Assembly (NCBI GenBank): GCA_947170495.1
Contig: CAMVUB010000004.1
Location: 1 to 64,000 of the forward strand
Direction: 5' to 3'
From: an uncultured Prevotellaceae bacterium
GTDB taxonomy: Bacteria; Bacteroidota; Bacteroidia; Bacteroidales; Bacteroidaceae
Length of the DNA: 64,000 nt
Of the stretch, positions 43,901 through 53,015 are shown piece by piece; the first letter of the stretch is position 1; each line of letters starts with the position of its first letter. The position numbers and the translations under genes are program-made. Under the pieces are notes generated by a model. The model had not been told where the DNA came from. It searched no databases and saw nothing but the letters and a program-made list of their open reading frames with translations.

Positions 43901-45564
43901 ACCTTGAATGTGCCGACAGGATCGATGGCTGCGCTGAGGGTAGTGCCATCGACTTCCTTTAGCAGCATGTTATCCTGATAGACGCGATAGGCCTTGATGG
44001 GGTAGGGTGCTGACAGCGGTGCGTTCCAGGATAAAGTGTTCTCAGCGATGCTGAGGTTGTTGGGAGTCGGAATCTTCTCGTAGCGGGCGTTGGTGGTGAT
44101 GGTGGTCTTTTGACCGGCATTGGCGATGAGTTGGCCGTCGGCGGGAAGGTCGAAGGGAATCTCCACGCCCTCGCGGTCGGTAGTGTAATCGATGATGCTG
44201 GCGTTGTAGATCTTTCCGCTGCCCTGTGCCCAGGCACGTGTCTCCACGCGGAAGAAGTACTTCAGGGGCTGCCCGTCGTCGATGCCAGCCACGAGGTCTG
44301 TGAGGTCATAGCCGAACTCCATGGGCTCCGTGTGTAGGTCGCCGTCGGCCCATTTGCCGAGCATCGGGATGGCGGGGTCGGGGTTGTCGGCATTGACGGT
44401 CACTCCCTTGCCGAGACCGGAATAGTAGAAATGGCGCAGCCATGTCTCCTTTTCAGGAGCGGTGGCATTGAGGTTCTTGGCAACACCCACATAAAGCGCA
44501 ATCTCAGAGCGGTGGTCATAGTCCATCTTCACCTTCAGTGTGCGCAGCGGACGATAGTCGCGACGTGGGGTGTAGTATTCGGGTCCCCAATAGCCGGTAG
44601 CAGTCGCCGTGGGGCGTGCCTCGGCGTAGGGGCAGTAGATGAAGCCTTTGTTCATCCATCCACCTCCCCATGAGTTGACGATGATCCAGGCACCGACCTC
44701 GTCCTTGTCTGTTTCTCCATAGATGCCGTTGCCATCGAGGTCAAACTCGATGCGGTCATCGTAGCCTACGATGGTGAGGGCGTGGTCAACGCTTGCACCC
44801 CAGTGCTTGACATATTTCATGCCAACGACACCGGCAGCGGTATTCGCGGCGGTCTTGCCAATGGTGCCGTCCGTGAGGCCAGAGGCCACACCCACGCCGA
44901 CGATACCGCCGGTGCTGTAGCTCTCGTCGCCGCAGTGGTTCCACAGGTAGTTCTTGACGAGCTCACGTCCTTCTTCTGTGTTCACCGCAGGGAAGTTGGC
45001 TGAGCCTGTGATGCGGTTGTTCATCGCCTCCAGCCATTTGTCATAGCCTTGCATGAAACCGTAGTTGCTATCCTTGGTGTCACAGTCCTGATAGCCGAAG
45101 TCCTCGCTATAGGTGTAGCCGCCATACACTTCGCTGTTGGGAATACCGTTGTGTTGGGCGATGATTTCCTTGCCCTGTCCACCCGGACACCAGGTCAGCA
45201 GCCAAGTGAAGTGAGTAGGATAGATGTTCTCGGCCTTGGAGCCGTCGGCCCAGCGGGCGGCGTTCATCTCGTGGGCGAACATGTAATAGATACGCGATGC
45301 GGAGCCGCAGGAGCCTGCACTCTGGTTCATGACAGGCGGGAAGGCGTTGCTCTCGGCGTTGTTCCAATGGTCGGGGCGTGTCTTACCCTCTGCCGCCTGG
45401 CGCTGAATGCGTGCCTTCATGCGTGTCTGTTGCATCTTGTTGATGCGTGGTGTGGGGTTGTAGTCGGGATATTTCTCTTTATCCCATTTGATGTTCTGTG
45501 CTTGAATGGTTGCCATGCCCATTGCGAGTAGCACCATAGCAGAAAATAGTTTACGAGTCTTCAT
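40954..45564 (-). CDS. Secreted papain-like (C1A) cysteine protease with LamG and PKD modules
   Basis: 1536 aa from the ATG at 45564 (MKTRKLFSAMVLLAMGMATIQAQ signal peptide). The catalytic triad is visible as Cys86 (NQSAGSCGSAS), His261 (VDHALTIVGYDD) and Asn297 (IVNSWGGGW). A Fn3-like segment follows, then two LamG/concanavalin-like domains (TVPAFTTGASSAHTIEFWMRPG; TGYITIEWWMYPG), PKD-type repeats (FINTSTPLQEATYEWTLEG), and a C-terminal sorting-like tail (KGLYIVNHQKIIVR). Likely a surface or extracellular protease acting on host or dietary protein. It starts 14 nt after the DsbD-like gene stop. Confidence 0.85.
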   Translation of the reverse strand: MKTRKLFSAMVLLAMGMATIQAQNIKWDKEKYPDYNPTPRINKMQQTRMKARIQRQAAEGKTRPDHWNNAESNAFPPVMNQSAGSCGSASRIYYMFAHEMNAARWADGSKAENIYPTHFTWLLTWCPGGQGKEIIAQHNGIPNSEVYGGYTYSEDFGYQDCDTKDSNYGFMQGYDKWLEAMNNRITGSANFPAVNTEEGRELVKNYLWNHCGDESYSTGGIVGVGVASGLTDGTIGKTAANTAAGVVGMKYVKHWGASVDHALTIVGYDDRIEFDLDGNGIYGETDKDEVGAWIIVNSWGGGWMNKGFIYCPYAEARPTATATGYWGPEYYTPRRDYRPLRTLKVKMDYDHRSEIALYVGVAKNLNATAPEKETWLRHFYYSGLGKGVTVNADNPDPAIPMLGKWADGDLHTEPMEFGYDLTDLVAGIDDGQPLKYFFRVETRAWAQGSGKIYNASIIDYTTDREGVEIPFDLPADGQLIANAGQKTTITTNARYEKIPTPNNLSIAENTLSWNAPLSAPYPIKAYRVYQDNMLLKEVDGTTLSAAIDPVGTFKVSAVYDVNGNDTESELSAAAVVPIETTSDDNDILSLTNAIFTVPAFTTGASSAHTIEFWMRPGSIAATGGYGLKASNGKFFFKINSGKTIELGFDGGDYTTGGSVSTNSNCHIAIVISGSNLQLYVNGARRVDWNSGYSNSLGGVNDLLVGVTEGTTSSNKQRVNAPINGYLDEFRIWDYARTTDEIKSAYKDSYAYPLLQSHLTHYYKMDIAEVGDDTYMVDSKHQHDINLTEASVNFTHYKLATGNRFNPLTPAAASNFNLKNSAFYIGVPVEIQDLSSPSTIQWNWTATGAEQSTMSTQEPVIVFNTTGEQTITLNTTNISGATSEKAVTVNVQAAQTPTADFRLPEGQIAAGEHVTFINTSTPLQEATYEWTLEGADQEITKATNASVTYKSSGTYTVRLKATTAAGSNTVEKQIQVVKVAPQSAFTIQNNVAIKGEKINLIDASKYDPSSWKWTIFNSRVTNIVNCQSGSVTIDRPGIYDVTLTAANEIGKNSLTRSNAITVCNADGLTGLKFDNEDDELVAPSPFPNRQTGYITIEWWMYPGTLLEKGCQMGDAASTFLLNTNADGSMNIYIKSSAKKSNAGFVIPNEWHHYAVVYSTGTVSFYRDGVQFGSSISAGTNTTKWSQFRMGGSDAPMNAIVDELRIWSTSLSLSRIREVANEPIQDPENTSSLILYYDFNQSSGDVIDHGKNHYTGVRSNFGPDGDAWTSSRGIFYLDFIDNKTDITSTYLKNYKASFTTGSGTVNPTSSTRFKKLGTPWIQENSVINGNITTEFYVDGNKDNNLTIQTQWDSFANEVKNLKLYQVVTLPAGAYELTSTSARGERNYSPNYLAVAAGTGLPDFANLSSEAVGYARCDKSCVFILNEPTEVSIGVVSNQSGLSCHTISQFTLYSTEMHELVPGEIYDAIDDLQDEVVAEPTLQAFGGLGTIRVAVSEPQEVVVVALNGAVIWQGFVVKQATIPARKGLYIVNHQKIIVR

Positions 45565-45578
45565 AATGTTAGGAATAG

Positions 45579-47693
45579 TTAGTAAGCAAGTGTGGAGGAT
45601 GTGGTGGCCGCTGTGCGCTGCTTGAAGACTTTCAAGCCGCTTTGCAACCACTGTATGAATTGATTGACATTTTCGTCGTAGCTATAGGCGGGTGCCATCG
45701 GACGGGCATCGTGGTCCACGAGGACGTAGAAGGGCTGCGTCTGGGCTCCGAACTTGGAGCGTTGCAGATAGCTCCATTTGTCGCCCACGGTGCGCAGCTT
45801 GCTCGTAGTGCCGTCGGCCTCGGTCACCTCTACGGTGGTGCGCAGTGGGGTCTTGTCATCGACATAAAGGCTCACGAGGACGTAGTCTTCGGTCATCAGC
45901 TGGCGCACGTTGGCATCGGGCCACACGGCAGCTTCCATCTTGCGGCAGTTGACGCAGCCGAAGCCGGTGAAGTCCAGCATCACGGGCTTGCCTGCCTGCT
46001 GTGCTGCGGCCATACCCTCCTCATAGTCGGTATAGACGGCCTCCACGGTGTTGGCGTTGAGGTTGAAGTCCTGTGTCCACATGGGTGGTGCAAAAGCGCT
46101 GACGGCCTTGCAGGGCGCGCCCCACAGGCCTGGCACCATATACAGCGCGAAGGCCAGGACACAGAGTGCAGACAGGAAACGTGTCACACCGATCTTAGGA
46201 CGTGCGATGACGTTGCCTTCATCGTCGTATTCATCTTCGTCGTGTGGCAGACGTATCCAGCCCAGCAGGTAGAAACCCATGAGGGCGAAGATGAGAATCC
46301 ACAAGCAGAGGAACGTCTCGCGGTCCAGCAGGCGCCAGCCATAGGCCAGGTCGGCGACACTGAGGAACTTCAGCGCAAAGGCCAGTTCCACGAGGCCGAG
46401 GACCACCTTGATGACATTCATCCAGTTGCCGCTCTTGGGTGCTGACTTCAGCCATGTCGGGAACATCGCAAAGAGCGTGAAAGGCGCTGCCAGCGCGAGG
46501 GCGAAGCCAAGCATGCCAACGGTAGGGGCGATGACGCTACCGCTGGTGACCATATCCACAAGCAGCAGACCGATGATGGGGCCTGTGCACGAGAAACTCA
46601 CGACGACCAGCGTCAGCGCCATGAAGAAGATGCTGAGCAGTCCCGTGGTGGAGCTGGCTTTCTCGTCCATCTTCGTGCTCCACGACGACGGCAATGTCAA
46701 CTCGAAGCCGCCCAGGAAGGAGGCCGCGAAGACCACCAGCAGGGCAAACAGGAACAGGTTGAAGATGGCGTTGGTGCTGAGGGCGTTCAGCGAGGAGGGA
46801 CCCCAGATGAGCGTCACCAGCAGGCCGAGGCCTACATAGATGACCACGATACTGAGTCCATAGAGGATGGCGTCGCGGATTCCCTTGCGCTTGTCATCCT
46901 TGGCGCGCTTGAGGAAGAAGCTGACGGTCATCGGTATAATGGGCCACACACAGGGTGTCAGCAGGGCTATCAGCCCGCCCAGGATGCCCAGGAAGAAGAT
47001 GCCCAGCAGCGAGCGTGACTGCGTGTCGCTGGCGACGTCAAGCGCTTTCAGCTCGTCAATGACGGGCGTCCAAAGTCCCCCTCCCTGCTCCCCCTCAAGG
47101 GGGAGGACGGTTACTTGTGCTATAGAGTCGCTATCTTGCTCAGTTTCAATGGCCTCTTGCTCATTGTCCATTGTCAATTGTCCATTCTTCAAGTGTGAAG
47201 CGTCCCCTTGGGCCGAGCGATCAATAGCCCATTGTCCCTTCAAATCAAACTCCACATTCGTGGGCGGCATACATTCCTGATCGTTGCAGGCACCATAGCG
47301 CAGGTAGCCTTGTGCTTTCCATGCGCCGCCGGTGAGGCGCAGACGTTGTGTGGCCTTGGCGCTGTGCTCCACATAGGTGACTGTGCACCCGAAGACGGGG
47401 TCTTCAACAGTGGCAGGAGTGGGGGAGAGCTGTAGCGCTCCCTGCACCTTGGCTCCTTCCAACGTCTCCATCGTGATGGTCATGGGTGTAGGGCCGCCGT
47501 TGTTGTCGGGACCATAGACATGCCAGCCTTCGTTGATGGCAAAGGTGAACACGATGTCCACGAGGTCGTCGTGACCGTTGACAGCTTTCTGCTCGACTTT
47601 CGCCTTGACGGGACTTGACATGCCGATTTGTGCATGCGTCAGCGCGCACGCGCACACAACAAATAAAAAAGTAAGAAGCCTTCTCATGCGCAT
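45579..47693 (-). CDS. dsbD: DsbD-like thiol:disulfide interchange protein
   Basis: 704 aa from the ATG at 47693 (or 47687); the listed 815-aa ORF begins in the neighbour's promoter. Signal peptide, an N-terminal DsbD-alpha-like domain, eight-helix membrane domain (LIALLTPCVWPIIPMTVSFFLKRAK; VVSFSCTGPIIGLLL), and a C-terminal thioredoxin-like domain with GFGCVNCRKME about 125 residues from the end. It moves reducing power across the membrane to periplasmic disulfides. The linker before the membrane domain (about NGQLTMDNEQEA... LPLEGEQGGGLWTP) is made of filler and palindromic repeat DNA. Co-oriented with the cysteine protease gene. Confidence 0.92.
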   Translation of the reverse strand: MRMRRLLTFLFVVCACALTHAQIGMSSPVKAKVEQKAVNGHDDLVDIVFTFAINEGWHVYGPDNNGGPTPMTITMETLEGAKVQGALQLSPTPATVEDPVFGCTVTYVEHSAKATQRLRLTGGAWKAQGYLRYGACNDQECMPPTNVEFDLKGQWAIDRSAQGDASHLKNGQLTMDNEQEAIETEQDSDSIAQVTVLPLEGEQGGGLWTPVIDELKALDVASDTQSRSLLGIFFLGILGGLIALLTPCVWPIIPMTVSFFLKRAKDDKRKGIRDAILYGLSIVVIYVGLGLLVTLIWGPSSLNALSTNAIFNLFLFALLVVFAASFLGGFELTLPSSWSTKMDEKASSTTGLLSIFFMALTLVVVSFSCTGPIIGLLLVDMVTSGSVIAPTVGMLGFALALAAPFTLFAMFPTWLKSAPKSGNWMNVIKVVLGLVELAFALKFLSVADLAYGWRLLDRETFLCLWILIFALMGFYLLGWIRLPHDEDEYDDEGNVIARPKIGVTRFLSALCVLAFALYMVPGLWGAPCKAVSAFAPPMWTQDFNLNANTVEAVYTDYEEGMAAAQQAGKPVMLDFTGFGCVNCRKMEAAVWPDANVRQLMTEDYVLVSLYVDDKTPLRTTVEVTEADGTTSKLRTVGDKWSYLQRSKFGAQTQPFYVLVDHDARPMAPAYSYDENVNQFIQWLQSGLKVFKQRTAATTSSTLAY
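47075..47108 (-). repeat. Second palindrome family, copy i (inside dsbD)
   Basis: The reverse strand reads CCCCCTTGAGGGGGAGCAGG then GAGGGGG; very similar to copy j at 55092. It is translated as LPLEGEQGGGLW in the DsbD linker. Confidence 0.7.
47158..47192. repeat. Short-word filler inside dsbD (ATTGTCCATTGTCAATTG)
   Basis: ATTGTCCATTGTCAATTGTCC words, the complement of the GACAATTGACAATGGACAAT filler at 60.74 kb, are translated as KNGQLTMDNEQE in the DsbD linker. Confidence 0.75.
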
Positions 47694-47710
47694 TTCTTTG
47701 TTTGCGGCTG

Positions 47711-47718
47711 CAAAGGTA
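47711..47718 (-). promoter_or_regulatory. -7 box TACCTTTG for dsbD-protease unit
   Basis: Minus-strand TACCTTTG lies 17 nt upstream of the ATG at 47693. A weak -33. Confidence 0.5.
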
Positions 47719-47825
47719 ATACAAAAAATTGGCGTAATCGAATATTTTGCACATTTTATCATTTGGGGGCCTCGCTTTTCATGTTTCTTATCAATTTTTA
47801 TGCGGGGACGTATCGCAGAATGTTG

Positions 47826-47833
47826 TACCTTTG
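47826..47833 (+). promoter_or_regulatory. -7 box TACCTTTG for the outer-membrane barrel gene
   Basis: TACCTTTG lies 14 nt upstream of the ATG at 47848, so the longer listed ORF start (47578) is not the real start. Confidence 0.55.
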
Positions 47834-47847
47834 CCCCCAACTTTACC

Positions 47848-50385
47848 ATGTATGTGAGATTACACCATATTTCCAAGTGTCTTATGCTGCTATTCGGCCT
47901 CCTGACGGCTGATGTAGCCAGCGCAACCTCCATGAGGGATACCCTTGTCGTGGAGGCGGATACGATTCTTATGCGCGAGCTCACTGTGACAGGGGCCTTG
48001 CACCCCGTCACGATGCATGGCGACACCTTGGTGTATGACGTCTCTTCTTTTACGCTTTCCGTAGGTTCTCGTCTGCGCGAGCTGCTGCTCCGCCTTCCGG
48101 GTGTCGAGGTGACAGCCGACGGGACGATTAAGGCTCAGGGATTGAATATCAGTTGCTTGTTGCTCAACGGCCGCGATTTCTTCTCGGGCAATCGCACCAT
48201 CGTCCTCGATAATCTTCCTGCTGATGTGCTGCTGGATATCCGCGTCTATGACCGTGTGAAGAAGGACGAGGAGGACACGGGCCTCCGCTCGCATACGGAG
48301 CGTGTGATGGATCTCACCACAGCGCCCAACGACAACCGCGGTTGGTTCGCCGATATCACGGCCGCCGGTGGCTACGACCGCCGCTATTCAGGCAACGCCA
48401 GCGCTAGCCGTTTCGACGAGCAGCATCAGCACATGATCACGGTGGCTTTGGACAACCTCCCCGAGGCTTTCGGGTTGGGCGATTCCTTCTACGATAAGAT
48501 GGAGAAGAGCGTGGCGACCAGCGACCCGCACCACCGCAATGTCAGCGCCGTCCTGGGTAAGAAGACGGAGCGCTGGGATCTGTCCGGCTCCGTGTCGTAT
48601 TCCAACACGAAAGCCAGCCAGAAATCCGAGAGCATGACCGAGCACATCCTCAGCACAGGCCACCTCTTCTCGCGTGCCTCCACAGAGGGTGTCGAAAAGA
48701 CACATTCCGTGGCCGCCACAGGACATTTTGAACGGCGCGATTCGATGATGACCATCTCCCTCGACCCCCAACTCTCCTGGACCCGTTTCCAGGACGATAA
48801 CCACTACCAGAACTACTCCTCGAACCGTGCTCTAGGTGACCTCTTGGAAACAAGCGACTCGGCTTTGATAATTCCTTTCTTGTTGAATAGACAAACCTCT
48901 GATAACAATGAGGTTATGAAGTCGTTAAATGCGGCTATCACGGCCCACTTTCGTCGCCGCCTGAGTGCCAAGGGACGTACCCTCACGGCTACCGCCTCGT
49001 GGTCGTTTTCAGATTTCACGACCACCTCCTCCGTATTCTCCGATACCTATTATTATAGAACTGATCAGGACAACCGCCAGCTGCGCACCTCCAACCGTCC
49101 CGATCGCGACCAACAGACCCTCCTGCGTCTCGCCTGGATTGAGCCTTTGGGAAAACATATCAAGCTCAAGGGAGAGTACTGCGTGTCCTATCGTACAGAG
49201 CGCATCCGCGAGGCGGTGTATGCGGACTCCGTCTATTCCGAACAACGCTCGCGTGACGCCAGCTATCGCTACCTCAACCAAGTCGCTCGCTTGTTGATGC
49301 AATGGTCACCCTCGGAGAATCTCTACCTGGCTGTCGGTGGTCACTATAACCCTGTGCGCTCGTCCATCCGTTACCTGTGGCAGGGACGTGATCTCAGCAA
49401 GACCAATGTCGTGGATCATTTGGCCCCCGAGATGAATTTCTACTACCGTTCTCCCAGCGGGTGGAATATCACGGCACAATATTCAGGCAGCAGTCGGCAG
49501 CCAGCCTTGCTCAACCTGCTTCCCATCATCGACGATACAGACCCCCTTCATATTCGGGTCGGTAATCCCTCCCTGAAGCCCTCGTTCCTGCATCAGGCAA
49601 CCGCCACCTTCTTCTGGTTTGACCAAGATACACAGACACAGCTCAACCTGCAGGCACAGGGGCAATGGGAGCTGCATGCCATGACGGACGTCATCGAGAT
49701 CGACCGCACGGAGGGCGTACGTCGCACATCTATCAGCAATGTCGATGGCTGTCGTCAGTTCGGGGGCGCCTGGACCGTCACCTCCGACTTTGCGCCGGAA
49801 TCGCGTTGGACCATTGATTTCCAAGGCGATATCGTACATGCCCGCCGCGTGGGCTTGCAGGAGCAGCGCGCTCCGCAGGCGCCCTACGGCTCCTCGGCAG
49901 TCACCATCGTTGAAGAGCCCTTCGTGACTCACCAAACCCTTTGGCGCCAGTTCCTGGCTCTGCAATGGCGGCCGGGCGTCTTCTCCATCAAGCCTTATGC
50001 CTTCTGCTCCTACAACGGACTGCGCACGGATAAAATCTTCCAGACGGCCTCCAACTTGTGGCTCTGGGGTGTCGGCCTCATCGGTCGCTTGGAGACCGCC
50101 AATGGCTGGAGTGCTGCCGTCGATGCGTCGCGGCAGAGCCGTCGTGGCTATCTGGACGCCGTTGATAACGACGACGAGTGGCTCATCGACTTCGAGGTGG
50201 CCTACGCTTTCCTCAAGGGACGTGCCGCAGAAGTGCGCCTGCAGGTCTGCGACCTCCTGCACCAGCGCGACTTGGCACGCACCAAGACCTCTGTCTCCGA
50301 GCGCATGGAATCCGCCTATCCACATGGTGTCACCAACTACATTCTCCTTAGTTTCACCTACCGCTTCTCCTTAATGGGCAAGTAA
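47848..50385 (+). CDS. TonB-dependent-receptor-like outer-membrane beta-barrel protein
   Basis: 845 aa from the ATG at 47848 (MYVRLHHISKCLMLLFGLLTADVASA signal peptide). A plug-like region (DTLVYDVSSFTLSVGSRLRELLLRLPGVEV...LLLNGRDFFSGNRTIVLDNLPADVLLDIRVYDRVKK) is followed by a long barrel ending YILLSFTYRFSLMGK. It lacks the usual N-terminal carboxypeptidase-regulatory domain, as in the 'outer membrane beta-barrel family' proteins related to TonB receptors. Substrate unknown, and no SusD partner is adjacent. Divergent from dsbD. Confidence 0.8.
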   Translation: MYVRLHHISKCLMLLFGLLTADVASATSMRDTLVVEADTILMRELTVTGALHPVTMHGDTLVYDVSSFTLSVGSRLRELLLRLPGVEVTADGTIKAQGLNISCLLLNGRDFFSGNRTIVLDNLPADVLLDIRVYDRVKKDEEDTGLRSHTERVMDLTTAPNDNRGWFADITAAGGYDRRYSGNASASRFDEQHQHMITVALDNLPEAFGLGDSFYDKMEKSVATSDPHHRNVSAVLGKKTERWDLSGSVSYSNTKASQKSESMTEHILSTGHLFSRASTEGVEKTHSVAATGHFERRDSMMTISLDPQLSWTRFQDDNHYQNYSSNRALGDLLETSDSALIIPFLLNRQTSDNNEVMKSLNAAITAHFRRRLSAKGRTLTATASWSFSDFTTTSSVFSDTYYYRTDQDNRQLRTSNRPDRDQQTLLRLAWIEPLGKHIKLKGEYCVSYRTERIREAVYADSVYSEQRSRDASYRYLNQVARLLMQWSPSENLYLAVGGHYNPVRSSIRYLWQGRDLSKTNVVDHLAPEMNFYYRSPSGWNITAQYSGSSRQPALLNLLPIIDDTDPLHIRVGNPSLKPSFLHQATATFFWFDQDTQTQLNLQAQGQWELHAMTDVIEIDRTEGVRRTSISNVDGCRQFGGAWTVTSDFAPESRWTIDFQGDIVHARRVGLQEQRAPQAPYGSSAVTIVEEPFVTHQTLWRQFLALQWRPGVFSIKPYAFCSYNGLRTDKIFQTASNLWLWGVGLIGRLETANGWSAAVDASRQSRRGYLDAVDNDDEWLIDFEVAYAFLKGRAAEVRLQVCDLLHQRDLARTKTSVSERMESAYPHGVTNYILLSFTYRFSLMGK

Positions 50386-50411
50386 GTGCAACGTTAAAAA
50401 TCTTTGATTTT

Positions 50412-50443
50412 TTTGGTGCATCGCGAAAATGTACGTACCTTTG
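50412..50443 (+). promoter_or_regulatory. Promoter TTTG-N20-TACCTTTG for pfp
   Basis: TTTG (50412-50415), 20 nt, TACCTTTG (50436-50443), 66 nt upstream of the ATG. A perfect consensus, matching the strongly biased codon use of the gene. Confidence 0.85.
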
Positions 50444-50509
50444 TACGCTCTATGAGCACAAAAGGAACCTTAAGAATTCTTTTATTATACTTTATCAAAC
50501 TCTACAACA

Positions 50510-52144
50510 ATGACAAAAAGCGCATTGCAAATCGCAAGGGCTGCCTATCAGCCCAAGCTCCCCAAGGCCCTGCAGGGTCCTGTGAAAGCTAAGGAAGGTG
50601 CTGCCACGCAGAGTGTCGGCGACCAGGCTAAGATTAAGGAATTGTTCCCCAACACCTACGGACTCCCCGTTATCGAGTTCGAGGCTGGCGAGGCACAGCA
50701 GCTGCCTGCCATCAACGTGGGCGTCATCCTCAGCGGCGGTCAGGCTCCTGGCGGTCACAACGTCATCAGCGGCCTCTTCGACGGCATCAAGAGCATCAAC
50801 CCCGCCTCCAAGCTCTACGGCTTCATCCTCGGCCCCGGCGGCCTCGTGGATCATAAGTACATGGAGCTCACTGCTGACATCATCGACGAGTACCGCAACA
50901 CCGGTGGTTTCGACATCATCGGTTCCGGCCGTACGAAGCTGGAGAAGGAGGCTCAGTTCGAGAAGGGTATCGAGATTCTGCGCGAGCTGGACATCAAGGC
51001 ACTCGTCATCATCGGTGGCGACGACAGCAACACCAACGCCTGCGTCCTCGCTGAGTACTACGCAGCAAAGAAGTATGGCGTGCAGGTCATCGGCTGCCCC
51101 AAGACCATCGACGGCGACCTGAAGAACGAGCAGATCGAGACCAGCTTCGGCTTCGACACCGCTTGCAAGACCTACAGCGAGCTCATCGGTAACATCCAGC
51201 GCGACTGCAACAGCGCCCGCAAGTACTGGCACTTCATCAAGCTCATGGGCCGCAGCGCCAGCCACATCGCACTGGAGTGCGCCCTGCAGACTCAGCCCAA
51301 CATCTGCCTCGTCAGTGAGGAGGTGGAGGCCAAGGAGATGAGCCTGGATGACGTGGTGAACTATATCGCCGACATCGTTGCCGCCCGCGCTGAGCAGGGC
51401 AACCACTTCGGCACCGTGCTCATCCCCGAGGGTCTCATCGAGTTCATTCCCGCCATCAAGAAGCTCATCAAGGAGCTCAACGAGGTGCTGACAGATCCCG
51501 CCACCGGCGAGCCTCGCGAGTTTGAGAGCGCCGACGCCCAGATCGCCTTCGTGAAGAAGAGCATCGCCAAGGACAACCTCGCTGTGCTGGAGAGCCTGCC
51601 CGAGGATGTGGCCCGTCAGCTCTGCCTCGACCGCGACCCCCACGGCAACGTACAGGTCAGCCTCATCGAGACCGAGAAGCTGCTGAGCCGTATGGTGGCC
51701 AAGCGCCTGAAGGAGACGGGCCGTGCACCCAAGTTCAGCGCACAGCACCATTTCTTCGGCTACGAAGGCCGTTGCGCAGCACCCAGCAACTACGACGCGG
51801 ACTACTGCTACAGCCTGGGCTTCAACGCCAGCCGCCTCATTGCCAATGGCAAGACGGGTTATATGTCCATCATCAAGAACACGACAGCGCCTGCTGCTGA
51901 GTGGATTGCCGGTGGTGTGCCCATCACGATGATGATGAACATCGAGCGTCGCAACGGTGCTGACAAGCCCGTTATCCGCAAGGCCCTCGTAGAGCTGGAC
52001 GGCGCGCCCTTCAAGTTCTTCGCTGCTCACCGCGATGAGTGGGCTAAGAATACCTGCTATGTCTATCCTGGTCCCATCCAGTACTTCGGTCCGTCCGAGG
52101 TCTGTGACCAGAGCACCAAGACCTTACAGCTTGAACAAGCGTAA
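50510..52144 (+). CDS. pfp: Diphosphate-fructose-6-phosphate 1-phosphotransferase
   Basis: 544 aa. The landmarks of the long PPi-dependent type are [32 protein letters not shown] (the Asp after GGD marks PPi rather than ATP use), the catalytic [10 protein letters not shown], and [12 protein letters not shown]. It reversibly phosphorylates fructose-6-phosphate with pyrophosphate in glycolysis. The codons are strongly C-ending, as for highly expressed genes. The start of the GH25 gene overlaps its 3' end. Confidence 0.95.
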   Translation: MTKSALQIARAAYQPKLPKALQGPVKAKEGAATQSVGDQAKIKELFPNTYGLPVIEFEAGEAQQLPAINVGVILSGGQAPGGHNVISGLFDGIKSINPASKLYGFILGPGGLVDHKYMELTADIIDEYRNTGGFDIIGSGRTKLEKEAQFEKGIEILRELDIKALVIIGGDDSNTNACVLAEYYAAKKYGVQVIGCPKTIDGDLKNEQIETSFGFDTACKTYSELIGNIQRDCNSARKYWHFIKLMGRSASHIALECALQTQPNICLVSEEVEAKEMSLDDVVNYIADIVAARAEQGNHFGTVLIPEGLIEFIPAIKKLIKELNEVLTDPATGEPREFESADAQIAFVKKSIAKDNLAVLESLPEDVARQLCLDRDPHGNVQVSLIETEKLLSRMVAKRLKETGRAPKFSAQHHFFGYEGRCAAPSNYDADYCYSLGFNASRLIANGKTGYMSIIKNTTAPAAEWIAGGVPITMMMNIERRNGADKPVIRKALVELDGAPFKFFAAHRDEWAKNTCYVYPGPIQYFGPSEVCDQSTKTLQLEQA

Positions 52145-52976
52145 GACAGCAACTCCCCGTCGGAGTCGTCGGAAGAAGAAAAATGATTCTTTCTTCCGGC
52201 GGCACCGTTGGGCTGTTCTCATAGGTGGTGCTGCGCTCGCCGTAGCGCTGTATATCTTCATCTTCGTGCGTGTCTTCGTGGATCCTTTCTCTTTCCGATG
52301 GAATGCCATCTACGGGGAGGGCGTGGAACCCGACGGCTTCGAGGTGCGAGGCATAGATATCAGCCACTACCAGGAGCGCATTGACTGGTCGCGCGTGCGC
52401 AACGCGCAAATCAAAGGTCAGCCCCTGCGCTTTGTGATCATCAAGGCCACAGAGGGCATCAGCATCATCGACGAGAACTTCATCGACAACTTCTATCAGG
52501 CCCGCCAGAATGACCTCATCCGCGGAGCCTATCATTTCTTCACCCCCGATGAGGATCCCGTGCGTCAGGCGCGCTTCTTCATCAAGCAGGTAAAACTCGA
52601 GACGGGCGACCTGCCACCCGTGCTCGACGTAGAAAAGGCAGGGAATCTATCAACCAAGCAGCTGCGGAAGGCGGTGCATACATGGCTCGATGTCATTGAG
52701 AAACACTATGGCATCAAGCCCATCATCTATACGGGGTACAGCTTTAAGCTCAAATACCTCAACGACGGCACCTTCGATGCCTACCCCTACTGGATAGCGC
52801 ATTACTATGTCGAGCAGCTGCAATACAAGGGGCAATGGTCCTTCTGGCAATACACCGATATGGGCCGTATCGACGGCATCAACGGCAGCGTAGATTGCAA
52901 CATCTTCAATGGCGAGCTGCCACAGCTGGTTGCCCTGACAATGAAACCTGAGGAAATCGATGAGGTGGGCCTCTGA
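52131..52976 (+). CDS. Membrane-anchored GH25 lysozyme
   Basis: 281 aa if started at the TTG at 52131; no in-frame ATG exists between the overlapping pfp 3' end and the domain, and the listed 52035 start would overlap pfp by 110 nt. A very basic N-terminus ([17 protein letters not shown]) precedes one membrane helix and the GH25 domain with [13 protein letters not shown] and VLDVEKAG (catalytic Asp/Glu) and [22 protein letters not shown]. It cleaves peptidoglycan, probably in cell-wall remodelling. Coupled to pfp by a 14-nt overlap. Confidence 0.88.
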   Translation: MNKRKTATPRRSRRKKKNDSFFRRHRWAVLIGGAALAVALYIFIFVRVFVDPFSFRWNAIYGEGVEPDGFEVRGIDISHYQERIDWSRVRNAQIKGQPLRFVIIKATEGISIIDENFIDNFYQARQNDLIRGAYHFFTPDEDPVRQARFFIKQVKLETGDLPPVLDVEKAGNLSTKQLRKAVHTWLDVIEKHYGIKPIIYTGYSFKLKYLNDGTFDAYPYWIAHYYVEQLQYKGQWSFWQYTDMGRIDGINGSVDCNIFNGELPQLVALTMKPEEIDEVGL

Positions 52977-53015
52977 CGCTGGTTCACACAAACATATAGG
53001 ACATTTAATCATACA

